Below, piece by piece: positions 37,001 to 47,669 of a stretch of 64,000 nucleotides of DNA (within the stretch, counting starts at the first letter, position 1; each line of letters opens with the position of its first letter). The stretch covers positions 3,963,501 to 4,027,500 of the forward strand of contig CAJFCV020000005.1 in NCBI GenBank assembly GCA_904066235.2. The letters run 5' to 3'. This DNA comes from Bursaphelenchus xylophilus. Its lineage: Eukaryota; Nematoda; Chromadorea; Rhabditida; Aphelenchoididae. A program made the position numbers and the translations under genes. The notes beneath the pieces are model-generated. The model searched no databases. It was given only the letters and a program-made list of their open reading frames with translations, and had not been told where the DNA came from.

Positions 37001-39132
37001 ATGGGATGGGAAAGGCAAAGAGTCAAGTACAGTAATGTCGGGGAGAAATGGACAAGAGGCAAAAGAAAACAAAGATCCCAACAAAACTGACAGGGGAAGT
37101 ATCCCAAATGCGACGCTCAGATTTTGATGAAATTTGGCACAAATTTAGAATAATTCGTTCTAAGATATATGCGAGAATCCTAGCTCGCGCTTTGCAGAAA
37201 ACACCGAGATTTTTAGATCGAAAGTCGGCGAAAATTTAGGACTTTTTTCCGAACTTCGGCACGAAAAGTTTCATGCCTATTTCCACCGTAAAGGATAATG
37301 CTTATACAAAAAATCAAATTTTTCCGCACGAAACTGCCAAAGTTATGGCCAAAAAGCGCTTTTCTCTCTGACCGCTCTCCGCGTTTAGCGTGCTCTCTCG
37401 GCGGTGAGCAGATTCTGCTCTTTTGCCAAGTTATTTGCGATAAGCTTTGTGGAAATTACAAATAATTTTTAGCAAAAGCGGTTTCCAAAAACTCCGCTAC
37501 CCCAGAAGAAGGATGACTAATATTTCCCCTCAACTGATATACGACCGAGATAAACAATATATCAAAAAGACGCCAGTTACATTACAAATTTCAAAACAAA
37601 GATGTCCATGTAAAAATCGCTTCTTGTGAAAATTTCTTCTCTTGGCGCGAGAAGTAAACAAACGCACTTCCGCCGTCTGAATTTCAAAACTAACCTTTAA
37701 TCCTCAAACTTTGACACTACAAAGTCTCTGGAGCAATTCTTTATACGTGCACTCTGTGAAAACAAAAGTGCATCATGCACTGTAACATTTGTTGCTTTTT
37801 GCACGTGCAAACGGTTTTTCCGACCCATCGCTTGCACTTTGAATTTTCTTCAGCGATTTTGCGGATTAGTAAACAACAGTTCCTCATAATATGATCGATT
37901 TGATACATTAACATGAATCCAGAATTTTAAGCTTTCTCCCAACTCACCTGCGGCCTCAGGCTCTCGGCGTCGGCCGCTATGACGGCGCGTTTGAACCAGA
38001 ACTCGCGGGAACAGTTCGCGGCGCCACCGGAAAGCGATCGAACGGCGCCGAAACGCCGCATTCCCCGTGACTGTTGGCAAAAACGGAGGGTTGTTATCTC
38101 CTTGACGCCTCAAAAGACGTCCCCGGAGGGCAACCGATCCCGTGCATCGCGATTCCTCCGCTTCCGACTCACAAATAGCCCCGCGGGGTTTGAGAATGGA
38201 CTGCGCGGAGGTTTCGAGAAAAGTTATGAGGGATTTTGGAGGGATCTGAAGATGGGGAGATTCTAGGAAGTCCAGAGGACAATAAGAGATGAAGAGAGAT
38301 TCTACGGGATCATTGAGGACTCTGGAGGACTCAGAGGATAGTGACAGCTTCCAGAGAGATTCTAGAGGATTCTGGGAGATCTGGAAACAATTCTGTAGAA
38401 TGCTGACATAGCCAGACGACAATGCAAGATTCCGATGGCTCTAAAGAACAAAAAGATATCTCAAAGTCATCATGGAAGTTTCTAAAATGCCCAGAAGCCG
38501 GTCCATTGATCTTGGAGAGTCCCACAAGATCTTGGCCAAGATTTCAAATCATTAAATCATCTCAGAGGATTCCAGAAGCTCCAGAAAACAGCCAAGGCTT
38601 TATGAAAGGTCCCAAAGGGATTCTGGAGGCAGACAAATAAACTCAAAGGGAGTAAACGACTATTTACTCTATCACTGGCCATTTGTTATAACTGACAACC
38701 CATAATTTAGGTACATTTGACTCTAGGGCAAAGACCAATTTATACGTATAAAATCTTTGATTTCATGGTGAAATAGAGCGGAAATGTTATGCAAACCAAT
38801 TTCCAAAGTGCTTCAGAGCCCAGAGACGATATTATAATATTTACAGTATTAGGTGGATAAGTATAATCTTAGGGCTCAAAATGATCGGATAAGAGTCCAT
38901 TTTTTAGTCATAATAAAGCTCAACCTTGGTTAGAACAAAACCAAATAGAATATTTTACCGTGCTGCCGACTGCTTCGGTCATATCGTAATGGCTGTAAAA
39001 GCGGGGAATCGCACTTTTCTTGGGCCTCCTCCGCGAACTCTTGTCTCGAATCGTTGTGAACTCGAATTCGCTGATCGACGCCTTCAGCGGTTGGAAACCG
39101 GAGCGAAATCGCCGATTCAAAAAGTTGATCAT
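31093..39132 (-). CDS. multi-exon protein of unknown family
   Basis: Nine exons keep frame: 39132-38959, 38070-37948, 36358-36287, 36191-36144, 33002-32848, 32558-32449, 32315-31970, 31615-31477 and 31434-31093 (502 residues). The first four junctions are all phase 0 with canonical sites; the four N-terminal exons are less certain than the five C-terminal ones. The N-terminus is basic (MINFLNRRFRSGFQ, KSSRRRPKKS). A Ser/Asp-rich region (about 140-190) leads into a compact core (LFSFLHFATFETGSFGF, LIGVYDELFAIQKS, WLSWTGAREIYKYSPRTWNL, TFAYVVLCEFGNILHPSNT). The C-terminus is Pro/Ser/Arg-rich and likely disordered (SPRGSPRLSPRSMPSN). No signal peptide or membrane segment is seen. I could not name a family. 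The 3.1 kb intron 4 contains a 1.4 kb palindrome. Confidence 0.6.
33003..34403. other. intronic sequence, GC-rich patch
   Basis: Part of the large intron. A GC-richer patch at about 33,540-33,780 contains a minus-strand frame opening MSARPTAGRPGRLARNGGG that could be an unrecognised or alternative exon. No splice sites compatible with the model were found. Confidence 0.3.
34404..35845. mobile_element. near-perfect 1.44 kb palindrome (fold-back element)
   Basis: Arms 34,404-35,056 and 35,190-35,845 are almost identical reverse complements around a roughly 133-base centre. Each arm also holds two direct copies of a unit of about 172 bases starting TTCAAAAAATGAACTC and ending AGAGGGGCGG, so the element has four copies in all. 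The outermost sequence is GGGCCTGTTTCATCAACG. It lies in an intron of the minus-strand gene and has no coding capacity. Confidence 0.85.
37086..37440 (+). repeat. dispersed repeat 3, one-ended copy
   Basis: Starts ACAGGGGAAGTATCCCAA and continues TGCGACGCTCAGATTTTGAT. It shares CGAAAGTCGGCGAAAAT and GACCGCTCTCCGCG with copies at 26,680-27,051 and 46,788-47,224. The right terminal repeat is absent. Confidence 0.7.
38270..38640. repeat. degenerate purine-rich repeat tract
   Basis: Many imperfect copies of AGAGGATTCTGGAGG-like words in a row, next to the second exon of the unknown gene. Low-complexity intronic sequence. Confidence 0.45.
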
Positions 39133-41491
39133 ACTTAAAATACGAGGTCAGACCGTGATTTTATCTCGAAATTCGCGGAAAACGGTGAAAAATATTATTT
39201 TTGGAAAGTTTTCCCTGAGGAATTCGTAATAAAAAAGCGAAAACACAATGCCTCAAATACTATTCGTAACAAAAATAATTTTTGTTTACCAAAGATCTCT
39301 TTTTTACAGAGATTTTTCAGCAAAAAATCCTTCGCCTTCCGATTGACTATATTATCAAAATTACCGCAAAAAGCGGAACAGTTTAGGGCCGAGAATACGA
39401 TTAAAAGCCTCTAAAACTTGGAACTCGGCGGGCCTTAACATTTATGTCCCGGGGATTACGCCCTGCCCTTCTCTTCGCTCTCCGAATTTACATCTTCTTC
39501 CTCTCCTTTTTGACAACGAATTTGAACCAAAATGTCTGAGAAAAGATGCCCACATTCCGAGATTCCGAGTGACCCCAGGAGTTGGCTTCAAATTCGAAAA
39601 ATTCTTTTTTGGTTTGAACAGGCCATTAGCCTCCTGGAATGTCTGCTTTTTATTAGGTAGTTTGGGTAAATTATCGAAAAAAGTGTTTGATTTTGGAAGC
39701 AAAAATTTTTATTAAAAAGGCCTTGATTTGAATTTTCTATGAAATTTTTGCCCGCGTTTTGCAGAAACTGCCGATTTTTTTAGGATGAAATTAGCCATAG
39801 TTTGATTTTTTGCGCAATTTTCAACTTGAAAAAGTTACAGTATCATCGATTATTTTTGCAAAAAACAATAATTTCTTTGCCAAAAAACACAAAGAAAATC
39901 AAAGTTATGAACAACTAATCGCAAAGGCCAAAAAAAATTTGCCTTTTTATGGATTGGTTTTGTTGGATGGGGGTTTACTTTTGACATAAATTCTAAAGCT
40001 AAAACCTTCCTAATTGTTCGTTATAGACAGTTTTTGTTATACTGGAGTTTTATATACAGTCACCATACTGTAACTGAAAAATATTTTCTCCAAAACCGTT
40101 TTTTCTAGAAACATCAATTTCCCATCCTGACCGCTCAAATATCATCTCTAACCAGTTTACATCCCAAAAACTAAATTCAAAACATAACAAAATTGAGGAA
40201 TATAGACGCTCTCCATCAACTCCCACTAGTTTCCCAAGAAATCCCAAAGCGTCAGAAAGGTCCAAACACCAAAAAAATTGTCGAAATTTTGAACTTTTCA
40301 GTACTCTTACTATCCCAAAATATTATAAAAAATTTTTGATTCTTGAGCCGAAGGATTAAATCAGCAAAATTCTGGGCCAAGACTCACACATATAGAGGGC
40401 TAAAAGCGAGCCTCGGAAAAGCTCGTTATAGCGCCATAAACATGGAAAAAGCGTGCTGGAATTTAATCAAGGTCAGCGTTTCTATGGGGAATACGACGAG
40501 CTCTCAGGAGTCCCAGGCCAACAAAGAGTGTGATGTTGTCAAAACAATAAAAAGTACACTAATATCTCTTGCAGAAGGTGATAAAAAGATGAGATAAAAA
40601 ACACTGTTTTGACGGGATTTTGCATCTATATTTATGTGTTCTGAAAATCAAGCAAGCGTAAATATCATGCAAAATGCACCAACTGGACTCTACGTAAAAA
40701 TAATATTTATTTACCCAAACAAACCTTCGAGACAAGAGCAACAAGCGTTTGATCCGGCTCAAACCCTCACGCCCAGCAGGTCTTGTTGCAATCTGTTCGA
40801 TCATGCAGCCGTTCCGAGGCGAGCTGAAGTGCCGTTCATAAACGAAAACAGCTTTTAAAGCCATAAAAAATTGATTAACTGCCGGAACAAATGGTCGGAA
40901 GAGTAAGAAGAGGAAAAAAACAGAGCTATATAGTAATAAAAAGTAAAAAAATGAAGGCAATGTTATATATAGTCATTTTGCAATGCTAATTGAGATTGAT
41001 ATCGCAAATTGAGGAAATAGAAAAAGCCTTTGCATAAACTTCTTCACTCGAGGACATGTTCGAAGTGCGACGCTCAACTTTTCTTTAAAATTTGCTTATT
41101 TTAATAAGCAACGTATCCAGTGACTGCCAAATTTAATGTGTCCTCTACAAGAACATCAAATATAGTCAACAATCTCTGTCGTTTAGGGAGTACGTAAAAT
41201 TCAGAGAACAGTGGGAGAAAAAAGCCCTTTTTTGGCAGATCTCCGCCCATTTTGTCTGGAAAAACATTACATATATCCTCGAAGCATTGCTTATTCTAAC
41301 AATATTTTTGCAACGCGTTTGCTAAGAAAACTCATACACCTACTAAAAAAGAATTGTTCTAAATTTGATACAAGTCTCATTGAAATCTGAGCGTTATTCA
41401 TAGAGAATCTTAAAATTAGCTTTCGATCACTCATTAAAACCTTATTGCTGTCGGGAAAATAATATGGCTCTGTCGCAGCAAAATTTCTCAC
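39133..41491. other. upstream region of the unknown gene; no gene supported
   Basis: AT-rich with a copy of dispersed repeat 3 at its right side (41,052-41,403). Short frames such as 40,343-40,597 (contains MGNTTSSQESQANKE) and 39,442-39,702 have no recognisable domain. Confidence 0.35.
41052..41403. repeat. dispersed repeat 3, copy with both inner ends
   Basis: GTGCGACGCTCAACTTTTCT at the left and TCTCATTGAAATCTGAGCGT at the right form the inverted ends seen in other copies. The interior is diverged. Confidence 0.55.
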
Positions 41492-41845
41492 CTTATCGCC
41501 CACAAAATCTCCAGCTGCGTCTAGCCGTTGCAAAGTGATTACGGGTGATTTTAAGGCTCGACGAATCCACGTTATTTTCCCGACAGACCTATAATTCTCA
41601 TTCCAAAAAATGCGAGAAATCGTAAATCCTACCTGTTTGGCCAATTGTTTTCGTCGGATCGTACTCATACTGGAAGTGGGCGACAATAAATACGGGCTTG
41701 CGCCGACGGTGAGGGAATTCCGACCATTCATTTCTGAAATTCCACAGATTCCATATTCGATATGTGAACGCGCGAAAGGCCGCGGCCCATTTTCGGCCAT
41801 CAAATGTTGACGAGGAAATACAGAGATGTTTTTTGGGGGTGACAT
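41492..41845 (-). CDS. possible exon of an unrecognised protein
   Basis: An open frame starting at ATG 41,845 (MSPPKNISVFPRQHLMAENG) runs 118 codons to a GTGAGA donor at 41,491, and stays open beyond it. A 44-base segment from GTAGG to TATAG within it could instead be a short intron; removing it gives a different, basic C-terminal reading (RRKQLAKQ followed by VCRENNVDSSSLKITRNHF). Either way it looks like a Ser/Thr-rich N-terminal exon. It might belong to the gene downstream at 31,093-39,132, but phases do not join cleanly. Confidence 0.3.
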
Positions 41846-43583
41846 ATACATAAATAAATTTGGCAAAACAAGGGCAGGTTGCGAGTCACAGAAAGGTTAA
41901 GAGGAAATGACACACGAGTGGAGGTGGAGATTATTTGTGTATCTGGATTGAATTACGGGGAAATAGATGAGTTTGGGTGAGTTGATGCAAAAAAGAGTGT
42001 GGACAACGGCTTGGAAATTACTAGGTGTGCTTAGTAACTTTGTGATCGTATTTTACAGAAGTCCGCGTTGAAACTGAAACGTCCAGAAAACTTATTGATA
42101 ATAAATTCCAAGGGAATTCTGCATTTCTCAACACGCATAATTATTTTTAAATTTTAGAAATAAATTTTTCCTAGGCCGCTTAATTCACTCAATGGTAGAA
42201 ATGAGGGTGAAGTTCAAATTATCGCCAAAATTAAGTTTATTTTAAATTCCACTTTCAACCTTTGAAAAATTCCCCAGCAAAATTTCTCAACGTCTTCTAA
42301 AAATCAAGCCAAAACCCAAGTAAATCTCAGCCCACCGCCTGCGTGACATTCAGTTCAAAACTAAACTACGAAAACTTCCAGAACCCCCTCGTCCGGCTCA
42401 TCTACAGTGTTGCAAATCCAAGCAAAGACCACGTTATTTATGACCAAAACCTCCCGCCGCTCTCCTCTCCGAACGCCCGCTATAACCCGAGCAGTGTAAA
42501 GATCCCGGAATTCTTTCGCTAAGGCAATTATCGCCTTTTATAGTGGCCAGGAACCCCATCTGCGGGACTAATTTCCCCGTTACGACCCCGCTACTGAGGT
42601 TCGGATCTGGGGCAATGGGGAGACGTCATTTCACAACAAATGTCGCCGAGATTAGCGAGCATAAAAGTTGAGGGCTCACGAATACTCAAACCATTCGCCC
42701 TCCGGAACTTTGGGGCCGGGTTTCCGGGGAAAATTTATTTGAATACAACCATTTTCGAGCAAAAGAAACAAGATGTCGGGCGTTACATAGCCACTCTTAT
42801 GACTCCGTAAAATACGTCAGTTGCACTCCACTAATTGAGCATTACCCGCAACGTCATTACACGCTCCATTTGCCCGCAATGGATGGAAATAAATAAAACA
42901 GAACAGATGAAAACAGATTAGGCCGCGAGAGAATGGCCTTTCATCCCTTGCAAAAGTGGCTTTGTCCCTCAAAAAACCACTTGACGGATAAAGTTTGGGG
43001 ATTCTGGAGAATGAGTCATTTTTTGAGGGATTTGGAAAAAGTTACATTAAAAATTAATGGCGACTTGGCCGTATTACACCATTTTTTTGTGGAATATATT
43101 AAACTTCTCCAGACTTGGTCTTTTTATTTTCTCCAAGCCTGTGTGGCCCAAAAAGAAAAAATTTTGAAAATTTTAGCCTTCGTTTTACTAATACTACATG
43201 TTTACAACAGAATTGTTCAGTGATATTTTAAGAAGAATGTGCTAGCTTCGTTTTGTAAAGTTTGACGGCCGTTTTGGATCCCTTTCCATAAAAGGTCAAT
43301 TCTTCGACGCAAAATTGGCAAAGAGCCAGCCAGTCAAAAATATTGGTTTCTTCTGCAAAATGCGGTCCCAAATTTTTACCTCTGTTCAATCCAGGGGCCT
43401 CAAGATTCAAGGATCCACTAAGTTTAGTCAACAATAAAGTACAAGAAATGAGTCAATCACTCAGACCACGACTTTTTAATCCTCGACTGAGAAATCATCA
43501 TGAATTATGCAAAACAAAAAATTCGAAAAAAAAGATAAAAATGAATCATAAAGTCGAAATTGGAGGCTAGAATAAACCGCTCT
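41846..43583. other. 1.7 kb without a supported gene
   Basis: Mixed sequence with a slightly GC-richer patch near 42,390-42,790. No domain, RNA gene or clear repeat was recognised apart from weak similarity to dispersed repeat 3 near 43,270-43,440. Confidence 0.35.
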
Positions 43584-44507
43584 ATGAAAATAACAATCAT
43601 TTTCTATTGTCTTCTAGTATTTTCAACGATTTGCGCGGCTTCCGACGTAATTGTAAGCAAAGAATTTAGTAGTTGTATCAGTCTGTCGGAAAAATAATGA
43701 GTAAAATATCGCTATGCCAATCGCGTCGCTGAAGTGAAAAGCAATTTGATTTTGTCGCGAAAAAAAAATCATTTTCTCGGCAGCGATGCTACTTTCATTG
43801 CAATACTTACTGTTTTCCCGACAGACCGATACGTAGAGCTAATGAAGATTAGAAAAAAATAATTTCAGGATGATGTTCAGGACTTGGTAAGAGATCTGAA
43901 CGCGACAGAGAGCTGTGGATTGTGCCCAAAGATCGTCGGCGCCGGGATATGGTTTCTGGGAGCGTCGGGAATAATCCCATTTGTAAGGCCTTTCAAAAAA
44001 CATGTGACTTTTGAAAAGGAGGCTCCAAATACCGGGTTATCAAGATCTAAAATTCCTGAATTTAAGAAAACCTGCTAGCGGCATCCCATATATTTTTGGA
44101 TTGTTTTTTTATAAAAAAGTTATATATAAGGACTCCCTTTTCAGGTGTCAAATCTAATCTGCACTGGCTTGGCAATTGGCCCAATTTGTGATATTGCTGT
44201 AAACAGCCTAACAATGTTGGTGAAGAATGCGCCGGTCGATGAAATTTGCGATACCTTTGGGTTTGAGACTTGTCATGTCATCTCAAGAAGATCCATTGAT
44301 TACTCTTCAGTAACCCACAACTACATCCCAAGATCTCATCGAGCTTTCGCAGCTTATAATCTGGCGCTAGACGAGAATAATAAGATGATTCAGGACAATC
44401 CAGACAGTTTTTTTGAACGTCCGAAAATGGACAAGATCCCCATAGATAATATGGAAAGGCCTGCTGGTGTCAACAGCCTAGCACCACTTAACGAGATCTA
44501 CCAATAA
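43584..44507 (+). CDS. secreted saposin-like cysteine-rich protein
   Basis: Three exons keep frame: 43584-43652, 43869-43982 and 44145-44507, giving 181 residues. A clear signal peptide (MKITIIFYCLLVFSTICA) is encoded by exon 1. Residues about 40-105 have a CxxC (ESCGLCPKIV), a hydrophobic segment, two central cysteines (LICTGLAIGPICDIAV) and a final pair (EICDTFGFETC). That is six cysteines in the order expected of a saposin B fold, although spacing between the central pair is short. The C-terminal 75 residues are hydrophilic and carry no known domain. Saposin-like proteins bind or permeabilise membranes; nematodes have many, some antimicrobial. The assignment rests on cysteine pattern alone. 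Confidence 0.7.
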
Positions 44508-45209
44508 TATTAAAATGCAATTGTAAAAAAAGCCGTAAACATGCCCTTGCGTCCATTTCGAAAGTTTGTTTTGGTTTTGCCACAGTATTTCGTGTAAATA
44601 CTTCACTTTCAAAAGTTTGGAAATAAAGTGTTGAAGGACTTGAAGAGATTTTTTTTACGAAAGTTGTAAACAATTTTTTGGTCCAAGTATGGTTCAAAAA
44701 GTTTCAAGATTTGTACCGTGAACATGCAAAATTATTTGAAAATGTTTCGTTGATAATATACTTTATTAATCAAATATCACGGCTACAGCCCAGATGAACT
44801 CCAATTATTCACTCTAAATGAACAATTTTGAATTTTTTCGTGTTCATTCAAGGCCCTGAGGATCTGATCTTATCATTTCCTCAAACAGAATCATCTAAAT
44901 TTCCTAGCTGTAATTATTGTTTGCGTTTCCGAACTCTTGACACCCACTTATCTCGGATTACCTCACAATTAGCAGACCCTGCGTTTGTTTGACAAAAGAA
45001 ATCCCATTGTTTAAAAGATCCCCGAACCCTAAGGCAAGTCGCGCAAATGCTCAGATCAAAGTAAAAGTAAGTTGGTTTCCGTGGTCCAAGGATCTCTGAA
45101 AAAAAGTCTTTCAAGACCACTGGAAGACTCCGGATTCTGAGAGCTCCACGGAGATTTTGTGTTGCAATTAACTCTCCTCATTCCAAAAGTTTTTAGGATT
45201 GGCCCAATT
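44508..45209. other. intergenic; small minus-strand frame
   Basis: An AATAAA at about 44,621 fits the preceding gene. A 68-codon minus-strand frame (45,120-44,914; contains ICATCLRVRGSFKQWDFFCQ) has a reasonable composition and lies head-to-head with the next gene, but nothing else supports it. Confidence 0.3.
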
Positions 45210-47669
45210 ATGGCGGCCGGATGGCGGAAGTTCACGGGCCAGTCGCCCTACCCATCCGTAGCGGCCAATAGAACGCAAAGTGCCTTTGCCTACGGCGTGA
45301 AACAGGACCGGCAGTTCAGACTGGATTGGGTAAGTGGGACAATGAAGTATTTAAAGGGCCCGCGTGGGGTGGGGAGGTCAAAACAACAAAAAATAAAAGA
45401 TTATTGTGGAGCGGACAAGGAAGATGATGGGAAATAAACTCAGCTTTCACATGCTATTCAATCGGACGCTCAAAATTCATAAAGTCTGCTTGAACGCGTT
45501 GTCCTTTCTTTAGCCAAGTCCATTTCAATGCGGCTGCCCTTTTTTAGCCAAAATATAAGCGATAAATGCGTGAAGGACTTTTGTTTTGGCCCTAGGATTC
45601 TTGCACTCTTAAGGGCAATTAATAAATTCCTTTGTACATTGTCTTCTCAATATAACCTGAACTTTGCACGCAAAACGGAAAAGAACCAAGGATATTGATT
45701 ATAAGCGAGTTGTTGTCAAATAGGGCTGGTCTAAAACAAAAAAATAGAACTGGACCTGGAGCAGGCTAGCATTTACTAGGCGGTCTTAATATAGGGGGCA
45801 ATGAAAGAGTGACTGTTCACAAATTGACAGAGGATGGTTCTCGAAGTGCGATGCTCTCAGATTCTTACGAAACTGGGCAAAAAACTAGACTATATTTTTT
45901 AAGGGCTATGCGAGATTTTTATATTGCGCTTTGCCCAAGAAAAAGCAAAATTTTAGGTCGAAAGTCAGCGAACAATCGAAATTTTTTGCGAATTTTGGCG
46001 GAGAGAGGTTCACCCTAATTTTACTAAAGGGATAGTGAATTTTAAAAACGACTTTTCTAGGCAAAATCCACTGAGATTTGGCCAAACATCTCCCGTCTCC
46101 GGCATCAAGGTCGCTGAATATCCGGGCTGGCTCTACAAAGCGGAGCTTACTAGAAATTCACCCTTTTTTGCAACGTTTTCGTTGCTCCTTTTACATTTTG
46201 CCCACTAAATTACAAACTTTGAAGATTCCTCCTTTATCCCCCTCCAAGCGTAATAAGATAAAATGCGACACTTTGTCTGACCCAAAACCCGGCAATTTAA
46301 AATTCGAACCCCAAGTGCCAACTCCTGCCGGTTTAATTACCCGGCGAAGACAGTTTCAAAAAATGGAAGCCAAGAATACGCAAAGAAGTAGGTCGTTTGG
46401 AGAGCCCTTGAAGCGTCCACATTATCCATGCCTTCTTCTTTGTGCGTCGCTGCAGCGTCCCTATTAATTATTTATTGTAATTTCCTTGGGTTTTTCCCTT
46501 CGTACTACACGAGGTTTTGAAGTTTGAGCGGTCATGGTGAAGTTGTGAAATAATTGATGAAATACAACTTCCTTGTGTTGCGGAACAAACAATGAAAGTC
46601 TTTTTGGAACTGCTTCCTTTCAGATACAAGGCCGAGATTCCGAGAATGAAACCAAACTTTTGCAATTTATTGGCGAACAGCTTGGAGTTGCGCCCCCAAC
46701 GCCAAACCGGGCTGGATTGTGGCTAAAAGACGGGGTGATTCTCTGCAAGTAAGTTGGGTTGAAGATACGTCTTAGATAGGGTTGACTGAAAGGGGAAATA
46801 GCTCAAGTGCGACGCTCAGATTTTGATGAAACTTGGCACAAATTTCAAATATTTTTTTCTAAGCGAGAATCTTAGCTTGCGCTTAACTGAGGTTGAAAGT
46901 CGACGAAAATTTTTGACTTTTTGCCAAATTTCGGCACGAAAACTTGAAAATTTTCATGCCTATTTATGCTATAGAGGATAATGTTTCCACAAAAAATCAA
47001 TTTTTACCGCACGGAACTTGCAAAGTTATGATCAAAAAGTGTTTTTCTCTCTGTCCGTTCTCCGCGTTTAGCGTACTCTCTCGGCGGCAAACATCGCTCA
47101 ATATCTTGGCGGCGCTTGCAAAGCGCGAGCTAAAACTTTCAGGAATTGATATGTGGCATATGGCCAAAGCGTGCGCAAAATTAAAAGGCAATTTAAGCGT
47201 TGCACTTGGTGTACTTCTCTTGTGAGTTGTGAGGGTTTAGCCGAGAAACCACTTTTGCTGACTAGAGAGCATTGAAATTTGGAGTTCGCCCAGAGAGATA
47301 AAGGCTTCTTGGCCATAAGTCTGCTAACTTTGCGTTGATTTTTTATAGCAATGGGTTCCTTCGAAGTCCTTCGAAGTAGAAATCAGTATGAATTTTTCCA
47401 AGACCTCTAAATCCGACTCTTTCAGGATTCTGGAAAAGATGGCCCCGGGCTGTTTGGCACGGCCCTTGAACACCAAAAGATCGGAATTCGCATCCATCGA
47501 GAACATACGCAACTTCCTCGAAAGTGCCGTTAAACTGGGCTTCGAAGAAGGCCACATGTTTGAAGTGAGTGATCTGGTGGATCAGAAGAACATGGGGAAG
47601 GTCCTGGGTGTGCTTCAGATGCTGGCCGATGAAATTCAGACACGGGTCACTGTCAGAATCTACTATTAA
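45210..47669 (+). CDS. calponin-homology (transgelin-like) actin-binding protein
   Basis: Three exons, 45210-45329, 46624-46748 and 47426-47669, join in frame to give 162 residues, close to transgelin/calponin CH proteins. The start is the ATG at 45,210, 14 bases after a TTTTTAG that may be a trans-splice site. After a 40-residue leader (MAAGWRKFTGQSPYPS) the type 3 CH domain shows LLQFIGEQLG, GLWLKDGVILCKILEKMAPG, IENIRNFLESAVKLG and DLVDQKNMGKVLGVLQML. Such proteins bind and bundle actin filaments in muscle or cytoskeleton. There is no C-terminal calponin repeat. Both introns (1,294 and 677 bases) are filled with copies of dispersed repeat 3. Confidence 0.85.
45830..46020 (+). repeat. dispersed repeat 3, diverged copy in intron 1 of the CH gene
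   Basis: TCTCGAAGTGCGATGCTCTCAG, followed by GAAACTGGGCAAAA and TCGAAAGTCAGCGAACAAT, matches the left half of other copies with many changes. Confidence 0.55.
46788..47224 (+). mobile_element. dispersed repeat 3, complete short copy (MITE)
   Basis: 437 bases with inverted ends: AGGGGAAATAGCTCAAGTGC at the left and GCACTTGGTGTACTTCTCTT at the right. The interior contains GACTTTTTGCCAAATTTCGG and CTCTCTCGGCGGC, also found in the copies at 26,680 and 37,086. Sits in intron 2 of the CH-domain gene. Confidence 0.7.

Noticed and set aside
37744..37830. GTGCAC/TGCAC-rich hairpins near the second exon of the unknown gene
   Set aside because: They resemble the inner motifs of MITE family 1, but no terminal inverted repeats were found around them.
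46078..46467. 129-codon plus-strand frame inside intron 1 of the CH-domain gene
   Set aside because: No recognisable domain, and it lies between two exons that splice cleanly around it.
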